Shown piece after piece: positions 36,003-45,118 of a DNA stretch of 64,000 nucleotides (positions within the stretch are counted from its first letter, which is position 1; each line of letters opens with the position of its first letter). Source of the DNA: Martelella mediterranea (GTDB lineage: Bacteria; Pseudomonadota; Alphaproteobacteria; Rhizobiales; Rhizobiaceae). A program made the position numbers and the translations under genes. A model generated the notes under the pieces. It did not search any database. It saw only the letters and a program-made list of their open reading frames with translations, and was not told the origin of the DNA. The stretch lies in NCBI RefSeq assembly GCF_021021415.1, contig NZ_JAINWJ010000004.1:1-64000 (forward strand), given 5' to 3'.

Positions 36003-36034
36003 AAGCGCGGGATCGCAAGGCCCCGCGCTTTTTT
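36003..36034 (+). terminator. Rho-independent terminator after doeD
   Basis: AAGCGCGGG pairs with CCCGCGCTT around a 10-nt loop, followed by TTTT. It is the clearest terminator in the window. Bases 36035-36261 hold no recognisable gene. Confidence 0.9.
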
Positions 36035-36261
36035 CATTCCCGACAGGTCCGCTCGCTCAGCGCTTGCGAAAGGGCAAGCCGCAGCAGGCCGTGATTGCCG
36101 TCCGTTACGCCACGATGACCGTCGGGACACCATTCGGTAAGCAATAGATATACAGGCATCAGCGATTCCGGATTATCCATGCCGGGGCGCTCAGCCAACC
36201 GGAAGGCCTAGTCACATAAAAGTACGGACGAGACTCGACATTGCCGGAGTTTTTCGACATG

Positions 36262-36283
36262 CTTGCTTAATCGTTTAAGCAAG
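36262..36283. promoter_or_regulatory. LacI-type operator at the head of the purine operon
   Basis: CTTGCTTAA-tcgt-TTAAGCAAG is a perfect 9-bp inverted repeat with the central CG typical of LacI-family operators. It ends two bases before the regulator's ATG, so a bound repressor would block transcription or translation start. Self-regulation is likely. Confidence 0.85.
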
Positions 36284-36285
36284 AC

Positions 36286-37347
36286 ATGGCCCGAATGCAG
36301 CAGCGCCCGCCCAAACTGACCGAGATTGCGGAACGGCTGGATATTTCCGCCGCAACGGTCTCCAATGCGCTTTCCGGCAAGGGGCGGGTGTCGGCGGATC
36401 TTGCAAAGCGAATAAGGCAGGTGGCGGACGAACTGGGCTATGTGCCGAGCTTGTCGGCGCGCGCGCTGCGTACCGGGCAGACCGGCGTCATCGGTCTTGT
36501 CCTGCCGGATATCGGTAATCCGCTGTTCCCGCAGATCGCACAGGCGATTGAAAACGCGGCTACCGATGCCGGGCTCGGCGTTCTGATTGCGGATTCACGC
36601 GGCAGCATCCAGGCGCAGACGGAAGCCATCCGGCATTTGAAGGATCACGGCGTGGACGGCATGATCGTGGTGCCGCGGCGCGGCACGCGCGTCAGCGATA
36701 TCGGTTGTCCGGTGGCGATGATCGATTCTCCTTCGACCCCGGGCAATACTGTTTCTGCCGATCACTGGGGCGGTGGTTTTCTTCTAGGCGAGCATCTGGC
36801 CGCCCTTGGTCACCGGAAAATCCTGCTGATCGGCAACCATCGCAATTCCATTGTTCAAAACGACAGACTTGGAGGCGTGCGCGCTGCCCTTGCCGCCGCC
36901 ACGACAAAGACGATCTGGCTCGACAGCCCGTCGGTGGCGGCAGGAAATGGGTTCGATGCGACGCAGTGGTACGCGGATGGCTACACCGCCTTTGTGACCG
37001 TCTCCGACCTTCAGGCGCTGAAGGTGCTCACCCATCTGCAAAATGCCGGGATCGGCGTTCCGGCCATGGCGTCGGTCTCCGGCTTTGACGATCTGATGTT
37101 TGCAAGCGTCGTTACCCCGGCGTTGACCACCGTGCGGATGGATATGCCCGCGGTCGCCGACATTGCGATTGCCGCGCTCAAACTGGCGATCGAAACGAGA
37201 TCCGACGCCGACGGTCAGACCGTGAAGGCTGCCCGCGACCGCGTTCCCATGACCCTTGTCGTCCGCCGTTCAACCGGACCGGCGCAACAAGAAGAAGGCA
37301 AGAAGCCTGCTTTTGCAAAAACCTCGGAAGGAGAACTGAACCAATGA
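36286..37347 (+). CDS. LacI-family regulator of the purine uptake/salvage operon
   Basis: The 353-residue repressor has an N-terminal LacI helix-turn-helix (LTEIAERLDISAATVSNALSGKGRV) and hinge (ALRTGQTGVIGLVLPD), then a periplasmic-binding-like effector domain ending LVVRRSTGP. A palindromic operator sits directly upstream. Its stop overlaps the binding-protein start (ATGA), so it is the first gene of the operon. Its effector may be the imported compound or a purine; this is inferred from the neighbours. Confidence 0.9.
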   Translation: MARMQQRPPKLTEIAERLDISAATVSNALSGKGRVSADLAKRIRQVADELGYVPSLSARALRTGQTGVIGLVLPDIGNPLFPQIAQAIENAATDAGLGVLIADSRGSIQAQTEAIRHLKDHGVDGMIVVPRRGTRVSDIGCPVAMIDSPSTPGNTVSADHWGGGFLLGEHLAALGHRKILLIGNHRNSIVQNDRLGGVRAALAAATTKTIWLDSPSVAAGNGFDATQWYADGYTAFVTVSDLQALKVLTHLQNAGIGVPAMASVSGFDDLMFASVVTPALTTVRMDMPAVADIAIAALKLAIETRSDADGQTVKAARDRVPMTLVVRRSTGPAQQEEGKKPAFAKTSEGELNQ

Positions 37348-38369
37348 AGAAACTGATGATGACCGCCACAGCCGCGGCTCTGGCGCTTTCGGCCGGAACC
37401 GTCTCAGCCGCCGACAAGACGCTGACGATTTCCGTCTATGCTTTCGCGCAGGATGCCTTCAAGGAGATCGTCTACGATCCGTTCGAAGAAATCTGCGGCT
37501 GCGACATTGTTGTTGAAACCGGCAACAGCGTTGAACGTCTGGCCAAGATGGAGGCCAACAAGCAGAGCCCCGTCGTCGATATGGCCGTCATGTCGATGGC
37601 CGATGCGCTTTCGGCCTCGCGCGCGGGGCTGATCGCCGATATCGACTATGCGAAACTGTCCAATTACGACAAGCTCTACGATATCGCCAAGGACCCGAAT
37701 GGCGATGGCAAGAGCGTCGGCTACACCTTTTACGCCACATCGATCGCCTACCGCTCCGACAAGGTTTCGATCGACAGTTGGGACGATCTGTTGAGCCCGG
37801 AACTGGCTGGCCGCGTCGCGTTTCCCAATGTCACCACCAATCAGGGCCCGCCAGCGCTTTATATGCTCGGCAAGGCCATCGGCAATGACGATTACGATCT
37901 GACGGCGCCGATCGATGCGGTTGCCGAGCATCGCGACGATTTTGTGACCTTTTATGTGCGCTCCTCGCAGCTGGCACAGCTGATGCAGCAGGAGGAAATC
38001 TGGGCCGCGCCGATCGGTCGTTTCGCCTGGGGCGGGTTCACCGATATGGGTTTCCCTGTCGAATGGGCGACACCGAAGGAAGGCCAGACCGGGGGCCTCA
38101 ATGTCATGGTCATGACCAAGGACAGCGGCCACGAAGATCTGGCGATGCAGTTCATGGATTTCTGGCTGTCGACCGATGTGCAGACCAAGCTTGCCGAGGC
38201 GCTGGTGGACAGCCCGGCCAACAAGGAGGTCGTGGTTTCCGACGCGGTTGCCGATAACCTCACCTATGGCGCGGAAACGGCTGACAACCTCCATCTTCTG
38301 CCCTCCGAAGTGCTGCTGGATAACCGCGATATGTGGCTTGAGCAGTGGAATGAAAAAGTCGGCCAGTAA
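37344..38369 (+). CDS. ABC transporter substrate-binding protein (PotD/SBP_bac type), probable purine-compound binder
   Basis: The 341-residue periplasmic protein has a signal peptide ending VSA-AD near residue 22, and spermidine/putrescine-type binding-protein features (SVYAFAQDAFKEIVYDPFEEICGCD, VDMAVMSMADAL, GYTFYATSIAYRSDKV). Family members carry polyamines, thiamine, iron or others. The nucleoside hydrolase and adenine deaminase genes in the same operon make a purine nucleoside or base the most economical guess, which is inference. Two nearby cysteines (CGC) might form a metal or disulfide site. A hairpin follows the gene. Confidence 0.85.
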   Translation: MKKLMMTATAAALALSAGTVSAADKTLTISVYAFAQDAFKEIVYDPFEEICGCDIVVETGNSVERLAKMEANKQSPVVDMAVMSMADALSASRAGLIADIDYAKLSNYDKLYDIAKDPNGDGKSVGYTFYATSIAYRSDKVSIDSWDDLLSPELAGRVAFPNVTTNQGPPALYMLGKAIGNDDYDLTAPIDAVAEHRDDFVTFYVRSSQLAQLMQQEEIWAAPIGRFAWGGFTDMGFPVEWATPKEGQTGGLNVMVMTKDSGHEDLAMQFMDFWLSTDVQTKLAEALVDSPANKEVVVSDAVADNLTYGAETADNLHLLPSEVLLDNRDMWLEQWNEKVGQ

Positions 38370-38416
38370 GGCTGGCTGAAACCGGCAGACCTTGTCCCAT
38401 CCGGGTCTGTTCTATG

Positions 38417-38440
38417 CACGGCGGCGATTGCGCCGCCGTG
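38417..38440 (+). other. Perfect hairpin between binding-protein and permease genes
   Basis: CACGGCGGCG pairs fully with CGCCGCCGTG around ATTG, then CTGTTT. It may partly terminate or protect the upstream message so that binding protein is in excess. Confidence 0.7.
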
Positions 38441-38465
38441 CTGTTTGACAAGAGAAAGTTACTTC

Positions 38466-39293
38466 ATGTTTCAAAGCCGCGTTGAGGCCATGGCGCTTGT
38501 CCTGCCGGCAGCCCTTTTCGCCGGAGTGGTGTTTCTGGTTCCGGTTGTGGTGCTTTTGGCGCAGGGCGTGCATATCGACGGCCAGTGGACGCTTTCGGCC
38601 TATGCCGATTTCTTCTCGAAATCGCTGAACCGCACCGTCTTTTTCCGCACGCTGAGACTGGCCGCGCTGGTGACCGTCATTGCCGCCGTGATCGGCTATG
38701 CCGCGGCTTACGCCACGGTCAGCCTGCCGGAGAAAAGCAAAGGCCGGATGATTGGGCTGATCGTGCTACCGCTGATGATTTCGCCGGTGGCGCGCACCTA
38801 TGCCTGGATCGTGCTTCTGGGGCGCACCGGTATCATCAACAAGGCGCTGGTCGGTCTCGGGCTTTCGGATGAGCCGATCCGCTTTCTCTTTACCGAAACG
38901 GCCGTGACCATCGGCCTGTTGCAGCTTTTCCTGCCGCTGATGATCATTGCGCTGATCTCCGCGCTGGAAAACATGCCGCGCGATGCGGTGCCTGCCGCGC
39001 GGGTTCTGGGCGCAAACTGGTTTCAGGTGTTCTGGAAGGTGATTCTACCCCTCACTCGCGAGGGGCTGATCATCGGGGGAACGCTGGTCTTCACCGGTTC
39101 CATGACCGCCTATATCACGCCCGCCATTCTCGGTGGCTCCAAGGTGCTGATGCTGGAAACGCTGCTCTATCAGCGCGTCACCGTCGCCAACGATCTGGTT
39201 TCGGCCAGTGTGATTGCCTTCATCCTGATGGCCATGGCCTTTTCCGCCAACTTCCTGCTCAAGAAAATCGCATCCGCGCGAGGTGGGAAATGA
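38466..39293 (+). CDS. ABC transporter permease (PotB type)
   Basis: The 275-residue inner-membrane protein has about six hydrophobic segments and the EAA-loop region (AARVLGANWFQVFWKVILPLTREGL) that contacts the ATPase. The ATG at 38466 is used because AGAGAAAG precedes it; an in-frame TTG at 38445 is less likely. It is coupled to the next permease by an ATGA overlap. Confidence 0.88.
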   Translation: MFQSRVEAMALVLPAALFAGVVFLVPVVVLLAQGVHIDGQWTLSAYADFFSKSLNRTVFFRTLRLAALVTVIAAVIGYAAAYATVSLPEKSKGRMIGLIVLPLMISPVARTYAWIVLLGRTGIINKALVGLGLSDEPIRFLFTETAVTIGLLQLFLPLMIIALISALENMPRDAVPAARVLGANWFQVFWKVILPLTREGLIIGGTLVFTGSMTAYITPAILGGSKVLMLETLLYQRVTVANDLVSASVIAFILMAMAFSANFLLKKIASARGGK

Positions 39294-40069
39294 GATCGAA
39301 GTTCTTCATCTTCCTGCCGCTGGCACTGACGCTCGTCTTTCTGATCGGGCCGTTCATCGTCATTGTCATGGCGGGTCTTTCGTCCGGCAACAATCTCGCC
39401 TTTCCGCCGCCGGGCCTTTCACTCAAATGGGTGATCAAGGTCTTTTCTGTCGAAAGCTTCCGCGACAGCTTTGCCATGTCGATGTTTCTGGCGATCTTCG
39501 GCACGCTGGCGGCGCTGATCCTCGGCATTCCGGCGTCCTATGCCATGTCGCGCTACAAGGTTCCGGGCGCGGAAACCGTGCGGCTGATCGTCTCCTCGCC
39601 GATTATCGTGCCGGGCATCATCGTCGGTCTGGCGTTGCTGCGCTATTTCGTCGTGCCGCTGTCGCTGTCAATCACGCTGGCCCTGTTCGTGGCCCATACC
39701 GCGCTGATCCTGCCCTATGCGGTGCGCGTGGTTTCGGCCAGCCTCAACAATCTGCGTTCCGATATCGAAGAGGCCGCGATCCTGCTGGGCGCGAGCCGGG
39801 CAGGGGCGTTTTTCCGCGTGGTGCTTCCAAATATCCGGGGCGGTGTGCTCTCAGCCTTCATTCTCGGCTTCGTGACGAGTTTCAATCAGGTGCCGGTATC
39901 GCTGTTTCTGTCGGGGCCGGGCGTTCGCACGCTGCCCATCGATATGATCGGCTATATGGAAACCACCTACGATCCATCAGTCGCCGCACTCGCCGCACTT
40001 CTTGCTTTCCTCTCGATCGGCATTGTGTTTGTCGCCGAGCGTTTTCTGGGCTTTACCCGCTATGTCTGA
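39290..40069 (+). CDS. ABC transporter permease (PotC type)
   Basis: The 259-residue partner permease has about six hydrophobic segments and the EAA-like loop IEEAAILLGASRAGAFFRVVLPNIRGG. With the preceding gene it forms the channel. It overlaps the ATPase gene by 8 bp. Confidence 0.88.
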   Translation: MRSKFFIFLPLALTLVFLIGPFIVIVMAGLSSGNNLAFPPPGLSLKWVIKVFSVESFRDSFAMSMFLAIFGTLAALILGIPASYAMSRYKVPGAETVRLIVSSPIIVPGIIVGLALLRYFVVPLSLSITLALFVAHTALILPYAVRVVSASLNNLRSDIEEAAILLGASRAGAFFRVVLPNIRGGVLSAFILGFVTSFNQVPVSLFLSGPGVRTLPIDMIGYMETTYDPSVAALAALLAFLSIGIVFVAERFLGFTRYV

Positions 40070-41084
40070 CCAAACTCTGCTTTTCCTGAACAACCTGTCG
40101 CTGTCCTACGGCAAGAACACCGTCGTCGAGCGGCTCAACCTTGAAATTGCCCGGGGAGAACTGATCGCCCTTCTTGGCCCTTCCGGTTGCGGCAAGACGA
40201 CGACCATGCGCGCCATTGCCGGTCTGATGACGCCGTCGGGCGGCAAGATCGTTCTGGATGGCCGCGATGTCACCCGCGTTCCGCCGAACAAGCGCGAGGT
40301 CGGGCTGATGTTTCAGTCCTATGCGCTTTTCCCTCATCTTTCGGTGTTTGAAAACGTCGCCTTCGGGCTGAAACTGAAGGGTATGCGCGGCTCGGATCTT
40401 TCCGTTCGCGTCAATGGCGGCCTGAGTGCCGTCGGCCTTGGCGATTATACCGACCGCCGGCCCGCCGATCTTTCCGGTGGTCAGCAGCAGCGCGTGGCCC
40501 TTGCCCGCTCGCTGGTGATGGACCCGAAAGTGCTGCTTCTGGATGAGCCGCTTTCCAATCTTGATGCGCGTCTCAGACTTGAAATGCGCACCGAGCTTCA
40601 GCGGGTGCAGAAGGCCAACGACCTGACCATGGTTTTCGTCACCCACGACCAGTCCGAAGCCCTGTCTCTGGCCGACCGGATCGTTGTGATGAAAGATGGC
40701 GCCATCGAGCAACTCGGAACGCCGGAGGATATCTATAACCGCCCGGAATCCGCCTTCGTCGCCGATTTCGTCGGTTTTGAGAACATCTTCACCGTCGAGG
40801 GCGGCAAGCTCAAAGGCAAGGGCGAGGCCTTCACCCTTCCGCAGGCGCTACCGAAGGGTGCCAAGGGGCTCGCATGGCGGCCGCGTTTCGTGCGCATTGG
40901 CGAAGGGGCATTTACCGGTACGGTGATCGGCGCGGCCTTTGTCGGTCAGATGCGCGAATATGTGCTGGAAACGCCGCTCGGTCACATCAAGGTCGATGTG
41001 GATGCGAGCGAACCGGCACACAGCCTGGGCCAAGACCTCGCCTTCGATCTTCGGGTCGAAGACGCCGTTGTCCTGAAGCGATAG
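40062..41084 (+). CDS. ABC transporter ATP-binding protein (PotA type)
   Basis: The 340-residue ATPase has Walker A GPSGCGKTTT, Q-loop MFQSYALFPHL, signature LSGGQQQRVALAR, Walker B VLLLDEPLSNLD and the H-loop FVTHDQSEAL, then a C-terminal TOBE-like domain from about 270. The ATG at 40062 overlaps the end of the permease gene. It energises the importer of this operon. Confidence 0.9.
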   Translation: MSDQTLLFLNNLSLSYGKNTVVERLNLEIARGELIALLGPSGCGKTTTMRAIAGLMTPSGGKIVLDGRDVTRVPPNKREVGLMFQSYALFPHLSVFENVAFGLKLKGMRGSDLSVRVNGGLSAVGLGDYTDRRPADLSGGQQQRVALARSLVMDPKVLLLDEPLSNLDARLRLEMRTELQRVQKANDLTMVFVTHDQSEALSLADRIVVMKDGAIEQLGTPEDIYNRPESAFVADFVGFENIFTVEGGKLKGKGEAFTLPQALPKGAKGLAWRPRFVRIGEGAFTGTVIGAAFVGQMREYVLETPLGHIKVDVDASEPAHSLGQDLAFDLRVEDAVVLKR

Positions 41085-41093
41085 GCTGCAATC

Positions 41094-42029
41094 ATGGGCG
41101 TCTGGATCGACACGGATATGGGGTTTGACGACATCGCCGCCATCCTCACCGTTCAGGCAAGCGGCGAGAAGATCAACGGCCTGTCGCTGACCTTCGGTAA
41201 CACGACGCTGGCCAAGGTCTGCAGCAATGCTGCCTCGGCGGCAAAGGTTTTCGACTGGACCTTCCCGATCCATGCCGGGGCTGACCGGGCGGTGATGGGT
41301 AATGTTGAAACCGCAGCGTCGATCCTCAGCGATGCCGGCATGCCGACGGCGGGCCTCAGCCTGCCGGAAGCGACACTTCCGCCATCCGATCCGGCCTTCT
41401 TTGCCCTTTGCAACTGGCTTTCGAAGGATGAGGGAGAAAAACGCATTCTGGCCCTTGGCCCCTTGACCAATCTTGCAGCACTTTGTCTGGCGCGGCCCGA
41501 CCTTGCAGGCCGGATCAGCGAGATCGTCTGGATGGGCGGCGGCGTCACCAGCGGCAACCATACCGCATCGGCGGAGTTCAATGCGTTGGCTGATCCCGAG
41601 GCCGCCGCCATCATCCTGTCGCGCGGCATCCCCTTTGTCATGGCGGACCTCGATTTCTGCCGCAAGGTTACGATCAATGCGGACGATGTGGCGGCGCTGC
41701 GCGCTGAAAACGGCAGGAACGCACCGCTTCTGGCCGATCTGACCGAAGGTTTTCTCAATATAGCCGCAAAGCGCGGTCGCACCGAAATGGCGTTTTTTGA
41801 TCCTGCGGCGGCAGTGGCTTTTTGTCACCCGTCGCTTGTTTCCTTGCAGCCGGTGCATCTGGCCTTTGAAACGGCCGGACACATTACCCGTGGACGCAGT
41901 GTCGTTGAAACCCGCGCCCACAAGCTGGCGCCGGAGACAAGCTTCAACGCCTCGATCATCACCGAGGTTGATGCCAATGCCGCGCATGACACGATCATGG
42001 GCGCATTGCAGGCGGAGGCAAGGCGATGA
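41094..42029 (+). CDS. Nucleoside hydrolase (IUNH family)
   Basis: The 311-residue enzyme hydrolyses the N-glycosidic bond of nucleosides. The calcium-binding DxDxxxDD motif is present as DTDMGFDD (6-13), with ALGPLTNLAAL, WMGGGVTSGNHT and SAEFNALADPEAA as expected. It releases a free base and ribose. Next to adenine deaminase, adenosine is a plausible substrate. It starts 9 bp after the ATPase stop and overlaps the deaminase gene (ATGA). Confidence 0.9.
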   Translation: MGVWIDTDMGFDDIAAILTVQASGEKINGLSLTFGNTTLAKVCSNAASAAKVFDWTFPIHAGADRAVMGNVETAASILSDAGMPTAGLSLPEATLPPSDPAFFALCNWLSKDEGEKRILALGPLTNLAALCLARPDLAGRISEIVWMGGGVTSGNHTASAEFNALADPEAAAIILSRGIPFVMADLDFCRKVTINADDVAALRAENGRNAPLLADLTEGFLNIAAKRGRTEMAFFDPAAAVAFCHPSLVSLQPVHLAFETAGHITRGRSVVETRAHKLAPETSFNASIITEVDANAAHDTIMGALQAEARR

Positions 42030-43792
42030 AAAGCACTGACGATCCCGCCATGCGCGCCGCAGCGGTTGAAGCTGCCCGTGGTGAGCGGCCATTCGATCTC
42101 ATGATTTCCGGCGGCACAGTGGTGGATGTGGCAACCGGCGAGCTGAGGCAGGCCGATGTCGGCCTTTCCGGCGGGCTGATTGCGGCGGTGATGCCGCCGG
42201 GCGCGCGCCGTGACGCCGTGGAAACCATTGATGCAGGCGGGGCCTTCGTCTCGCCGGGGCTGATCGACATGCACATGCATGTCGAAAGCTCGATGGTGAC
42301 GCCTGCGACCTATGCCAAAGCCGTTTTGCCGCGCGGCGTGACGACCATTGTCTGGGATCCGCATGAACTGGCCAATGTCGCCGGTGTTCCTGCTGTCGAC
42401 TGGGCGATTGAGGCAGCCCGTGACATGCCGCTCGAGGCGATCATTCTGGCGCCCTCCTGCGTGCCGTCAGCGCCGGGGCTGGAACGCGCAGGCGCGGATT
42501 TCGGGCCGGAAACGGTCGCCGGACTTCTTGCAAGACCGGAAATCGGTGGCATTGCCGAAGTGATGAATATGGAGGGGGTCATTTCCGGCAGCCCGCGCAT
42601 GAGTGGCATCGTCAATGCCGGGCTTGCAGTCAAAAAACCGGTTTTCGGCCACGCCCGCGGGCTTTCCGGCGAAAGGCTTGCCGCCTTCATCAGTGCCGGC
42701 GTTTCATCCGATCATGAGCTGACATCGGGCGATGATCTGCTTGAGAAGCTGCGCGCCGGCTTGACGGTCGAGTTGCGCGGCTCTCATCCTTATCTCTTCG
42801 ATGACTTTGTCGAAGCGCTGAACCAACTGCCCGTCTGGCCGCAGACACTGACGTTGTGCACCGACGACGTCTTTCCGGATGATCTTCTGGGACAGGGCGG
42901 GTTGGATGCCCTGATCCGCGCGCTGGTTGCAGATGGGCTGTCACCGGTACAGGTTCTGCAGGCGGCGACGCTGAATGCAGCACGGCGACTGCACCGCGAT
43001 GATCTGGGCCTCGTTGCCGCCGGCCGGCGCGCCAATATTGCGATTTTCGAGGATCTCGAGACGTTTTCGACGCGTCATGTCATCGTGGATGGCAAGGTCA
43101 TTGCCTCTGACGGGTGCTTCAATGCTGCCGTGTCCGATCATCCTGCGGACATGCTCAGGGGCTCCATGAAGGTTGAGCCGCTTTCGGCGGATGATTTCAG
43201 CGTGAAGGCTGAGGGTGCGCGCGTCGAGGTCGCCACCATCGACCAGCCGCGGTTTACCCGCTGGGGCAAGGCGGAGGCGGATGTTCAGAACGGATTTGTA
43301 TGTCCGCCAGACGGTGCAACACTGATCAGCGTCGTCCACCGTCACGGTAAAGCAGCAGCGAAGCCAAAAACCGGGTTTCTGCGCGGCTGGGGAGAATGGC
43401 GTGGCGCTTTCGCAACTACGGTTTCGCACGACAGCCATAACCTGACAATCTTCGGGCGGAACCCCGAGGATATGGCGGTGGCGGCCAATGCGCTGATTGA
43501 ATGCGGCGGCGGCATGGTCGTGGTGGCTGACGGCAAGGTGAAAGCACTGCTTGCCCTGCCATTGCTTGGCCTGCTCTCGGATGCACAGCTTGAAGATGTT
43601 GCCCGTGATTTCGAGGCCGTGCGCAAGGCCGCCGGAACAATCGTTGACTGGGAGCTGCCCTATCTCACCTTCAAGGCGCTGGTCGGCGCAACGCTTGCCT
43701 GCAATGCCGGTCCGCACCAGACCGATATGGGCATCGCCGATGTTGAAGCCGGAACCCTGCTGGAAGGCCCTGTCTTGCGGCAGGTGTTCTAG
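42026..43792 (+). CDS. Adenine deaminase (Ade/AdeC family)
   Basis: The 588-residue amidohydrolase-superfamily enzyme converts adenine to hypoxanthine and ammonia. It has the metal motif IDMHMHVESSMVTP, AEVMNMEGVISG, GHARGLSGERLAAFI and SSDHELTSG, and the C-terminal Ade domain (VSHDSHNLTIFGRNPEDMAVA, NAGPHQTDMGI). The length is normal for the family. The stop codon shares CTAG with the stop of the convergent amidohydrolase. Confidence 0.9.
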   Translation: MKSTDDPAMRAAAVEAARGERPFDLMISGGTVVDVATGELRQADVGLSGGLIAAVMPPGARRDAVETIDAGGAFVSPGLIDMHMHVESSMVTPATYAKAVLPRGVTTIVWDPHELANVAGVPAVDWAIEAARDMPLEAIILAPSCVPSAPGLERAGADFGPETVAGLLARPEIGGIAEVMNMEGVISGSPRMSGIVNAGLAVKKPVFGHARGLSGERLAAFISAGVSSDHELTSGDDLLEKLRAGLTVELRGSHPYLFDDFVEALNQLPVWPQTLTLCTDDVFPDDLLGQGGLDALIRALVADGLSPVQVLQAATLNAARRLHRDDLGLVAAGRRANIAIFEDLETFSTRHVIVDGKVIASDGCFNAAVSDHPADMLRGSMKVEPLSADDFSVKAEGARVEVATIDQPRFTRWGKAEADVQNGFVCPPDGATLISVVHRHGKAAAKPKTGFLRGWGEWRGAFATTVSHDSHNLTIFGRNPEDMAVAANALIECGGGMVVVADGKVKALLALPLLGLLSDAQLEDVARDFEAVRKAAGTIVDWELPYLTFKALVGATLACNAGPHQTDMGIADVEAGTLLEGPVLRQVF

Positions 43793-44991
43793 CCGGACTT
43801 GATTGGCAGTTCGGTCTCTGTCAGCCGCACCCAGTAGGCCGCGCCATAGCTGATGGCGTCATCGTTGAAATCATAGGCCGTGTTGTGGTGCAAAGCGCCG
43901 TCCACGGCGGGGCCATTGCCAAGCCAGACATAGCAGCCCGGCACTTCATGACCGAAAAAGGCGAAGTCGTCGCCGGCGGTCGATGGCGGAAAGGCCGTGC
44001 GTACCTTTTCGCCGAAGACGGTTTCAGCGGCCCTGAGTGCCGTTTGCGTCGGTTCTTTTGCATTGACCACCGGCGGAATGCGGCGGATGAACCGATACTC
44101 GGCCTCAACGCCGAAAGAGGCCGCCATGCCGTGGGCCAGCCGTCCGATCTCTTCTTCCAGCTGGTCGCGGGTTTCGGGCGAATAGGCGCGCGCCGTGCCG
44201 CCAATCTTCACAATATCGGGAATCACGTTCAGCGCATTCGGATCACCGGCTTCGACCGAACAGGCCGAGACGACCGCAGGCTGAAGCGGGTCGACCACCC
44301 GCCCGACAATCGTCTGCAGCGCTGCGATGAAATGACCGGATGCTGTCACCGGATCACGTCCCAGATGCGGCTTTGCGCCGTGGGTGCCGGTGCCCTTGAA
44401 CGTGACGCGCCAGCTGTCGGAGGAGGCCAGTTGCGGGCCTTCCACCACGGCCATTTCATCGACATCGAGTCCCGGCATATTGTGCAGCCCGTAAACCGCG
44501 TCGCAGGGAAACAGCTTGAAAAGCCCGTCCTCGACCATCTTCTTCGCGCCGCCGCGGCCCTCTTCGGCCGGCTGAAAGATGAAATGAACCGTGCCGGAGA
44601 AGTCCTTCGTCCGCGCCAGGTAGCGCGCCGCCGCCAGCAGCATCACCGTGTGTCCGTCATGGCCGCAGGCATGCATCTTGCCGGGAACGGTGCTTTTATA
44701 GGGCCGGTCTGCCGTTTCCGGCATGGCAAGCGCATCCATATCGGCCCTCAGCCCGATCGCCCGGTTGCCATCGCCAGCCTTCAGCGTGCCGACAACGCCC
44801 GTGCCGCCAAGTCCGCGATGAACCGCAATGCCGTCTTCGCCGAGCAGCCTGGCGACGATCTCGCTGGTCCTGTGCTCCTCAAAACCAAGCTCGGGATGGG
44901 CGTGCAGATCCTGACGCAGCGACCGCCAGAAGGCGTGATCACTCATGATCTCGGAAAGAACCGATGTCGCGCGTTTGTCCTGTACAGTCAT
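43789..44991 (-). CDS. M20-family amidohydrolase (hippurate hydrolase-like)
   Basis: This is a zinc-dependent amidase that removes acyl groups from amino acids or similar amides. It has HAHPELGFEEH, the metal-binding ACGHDGH, FQPAEEGRGGAKK and late TAGDDFAFFG. The start is uncertain: ATG at 44991 (400 residues) or at 44946 (MSDHAFWRSLRQDLHAHPE); relatives fit either. The substrate is unknown. It converges on adenine deaminase and lies 128 bp from the LysR gene on the same strand. Confidence 0.85.
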   Translation of the reverse strand: MTVQDKRATSVLSEIMSDHAFWRSLRQDLHAHPELGFEEHRTSEIVARLLGEDGIAVHRGLGGTGVVGTLKAGDGNRAIGLRADMDALAMPETADRPYKSTVPGKMHACGHDGHTVMLLAAARYLARTKDFSGTVHFIFQPAEEGRGGAKKMVEDGLFKLFPCDAVYGLHNMPGLDVDEMAVVEGPQLASSDSWRVTFKGTGTHGAKPHLGRDPVTASGHFIAALQTIVGRVVDPLQPAVVSACSVEAGDPNALNVIPDIVKIGGTARAYSPETRDQLEEEIGRLAHGMAASFGVEAEYRFIRRIPPVVNAKEPTQTALRAAETVFGEKVRTAFPPSTAGDDFAFFGHEVPGCYVWLGNGPAVDGALHHNTAYDFNDDAISYGAAYWVRLTETELPIKSG

Positions 44992-45118
44992 CCTCTTAAA
45001 AGCCTTTCGGAGTGTTTTTCTCGGTAATGATATCTGCGGCCTAAAGCGCTTCTTAAGCGGTATCAACGCGAATTGCGAGGTCCTGCAATATGGCCGCTTC
45101 TCGCGAGACCTGTCACTG

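Noticed and set aside
43789-44991. M20 amidohydrolase as the missing ectoine deacetylase
   Set aside because: It is 8 kb from the ectoine genes, belongs to a different enzyme family from EutE/DoeB, and has no shared operon; kept only as a speculation in the findings.
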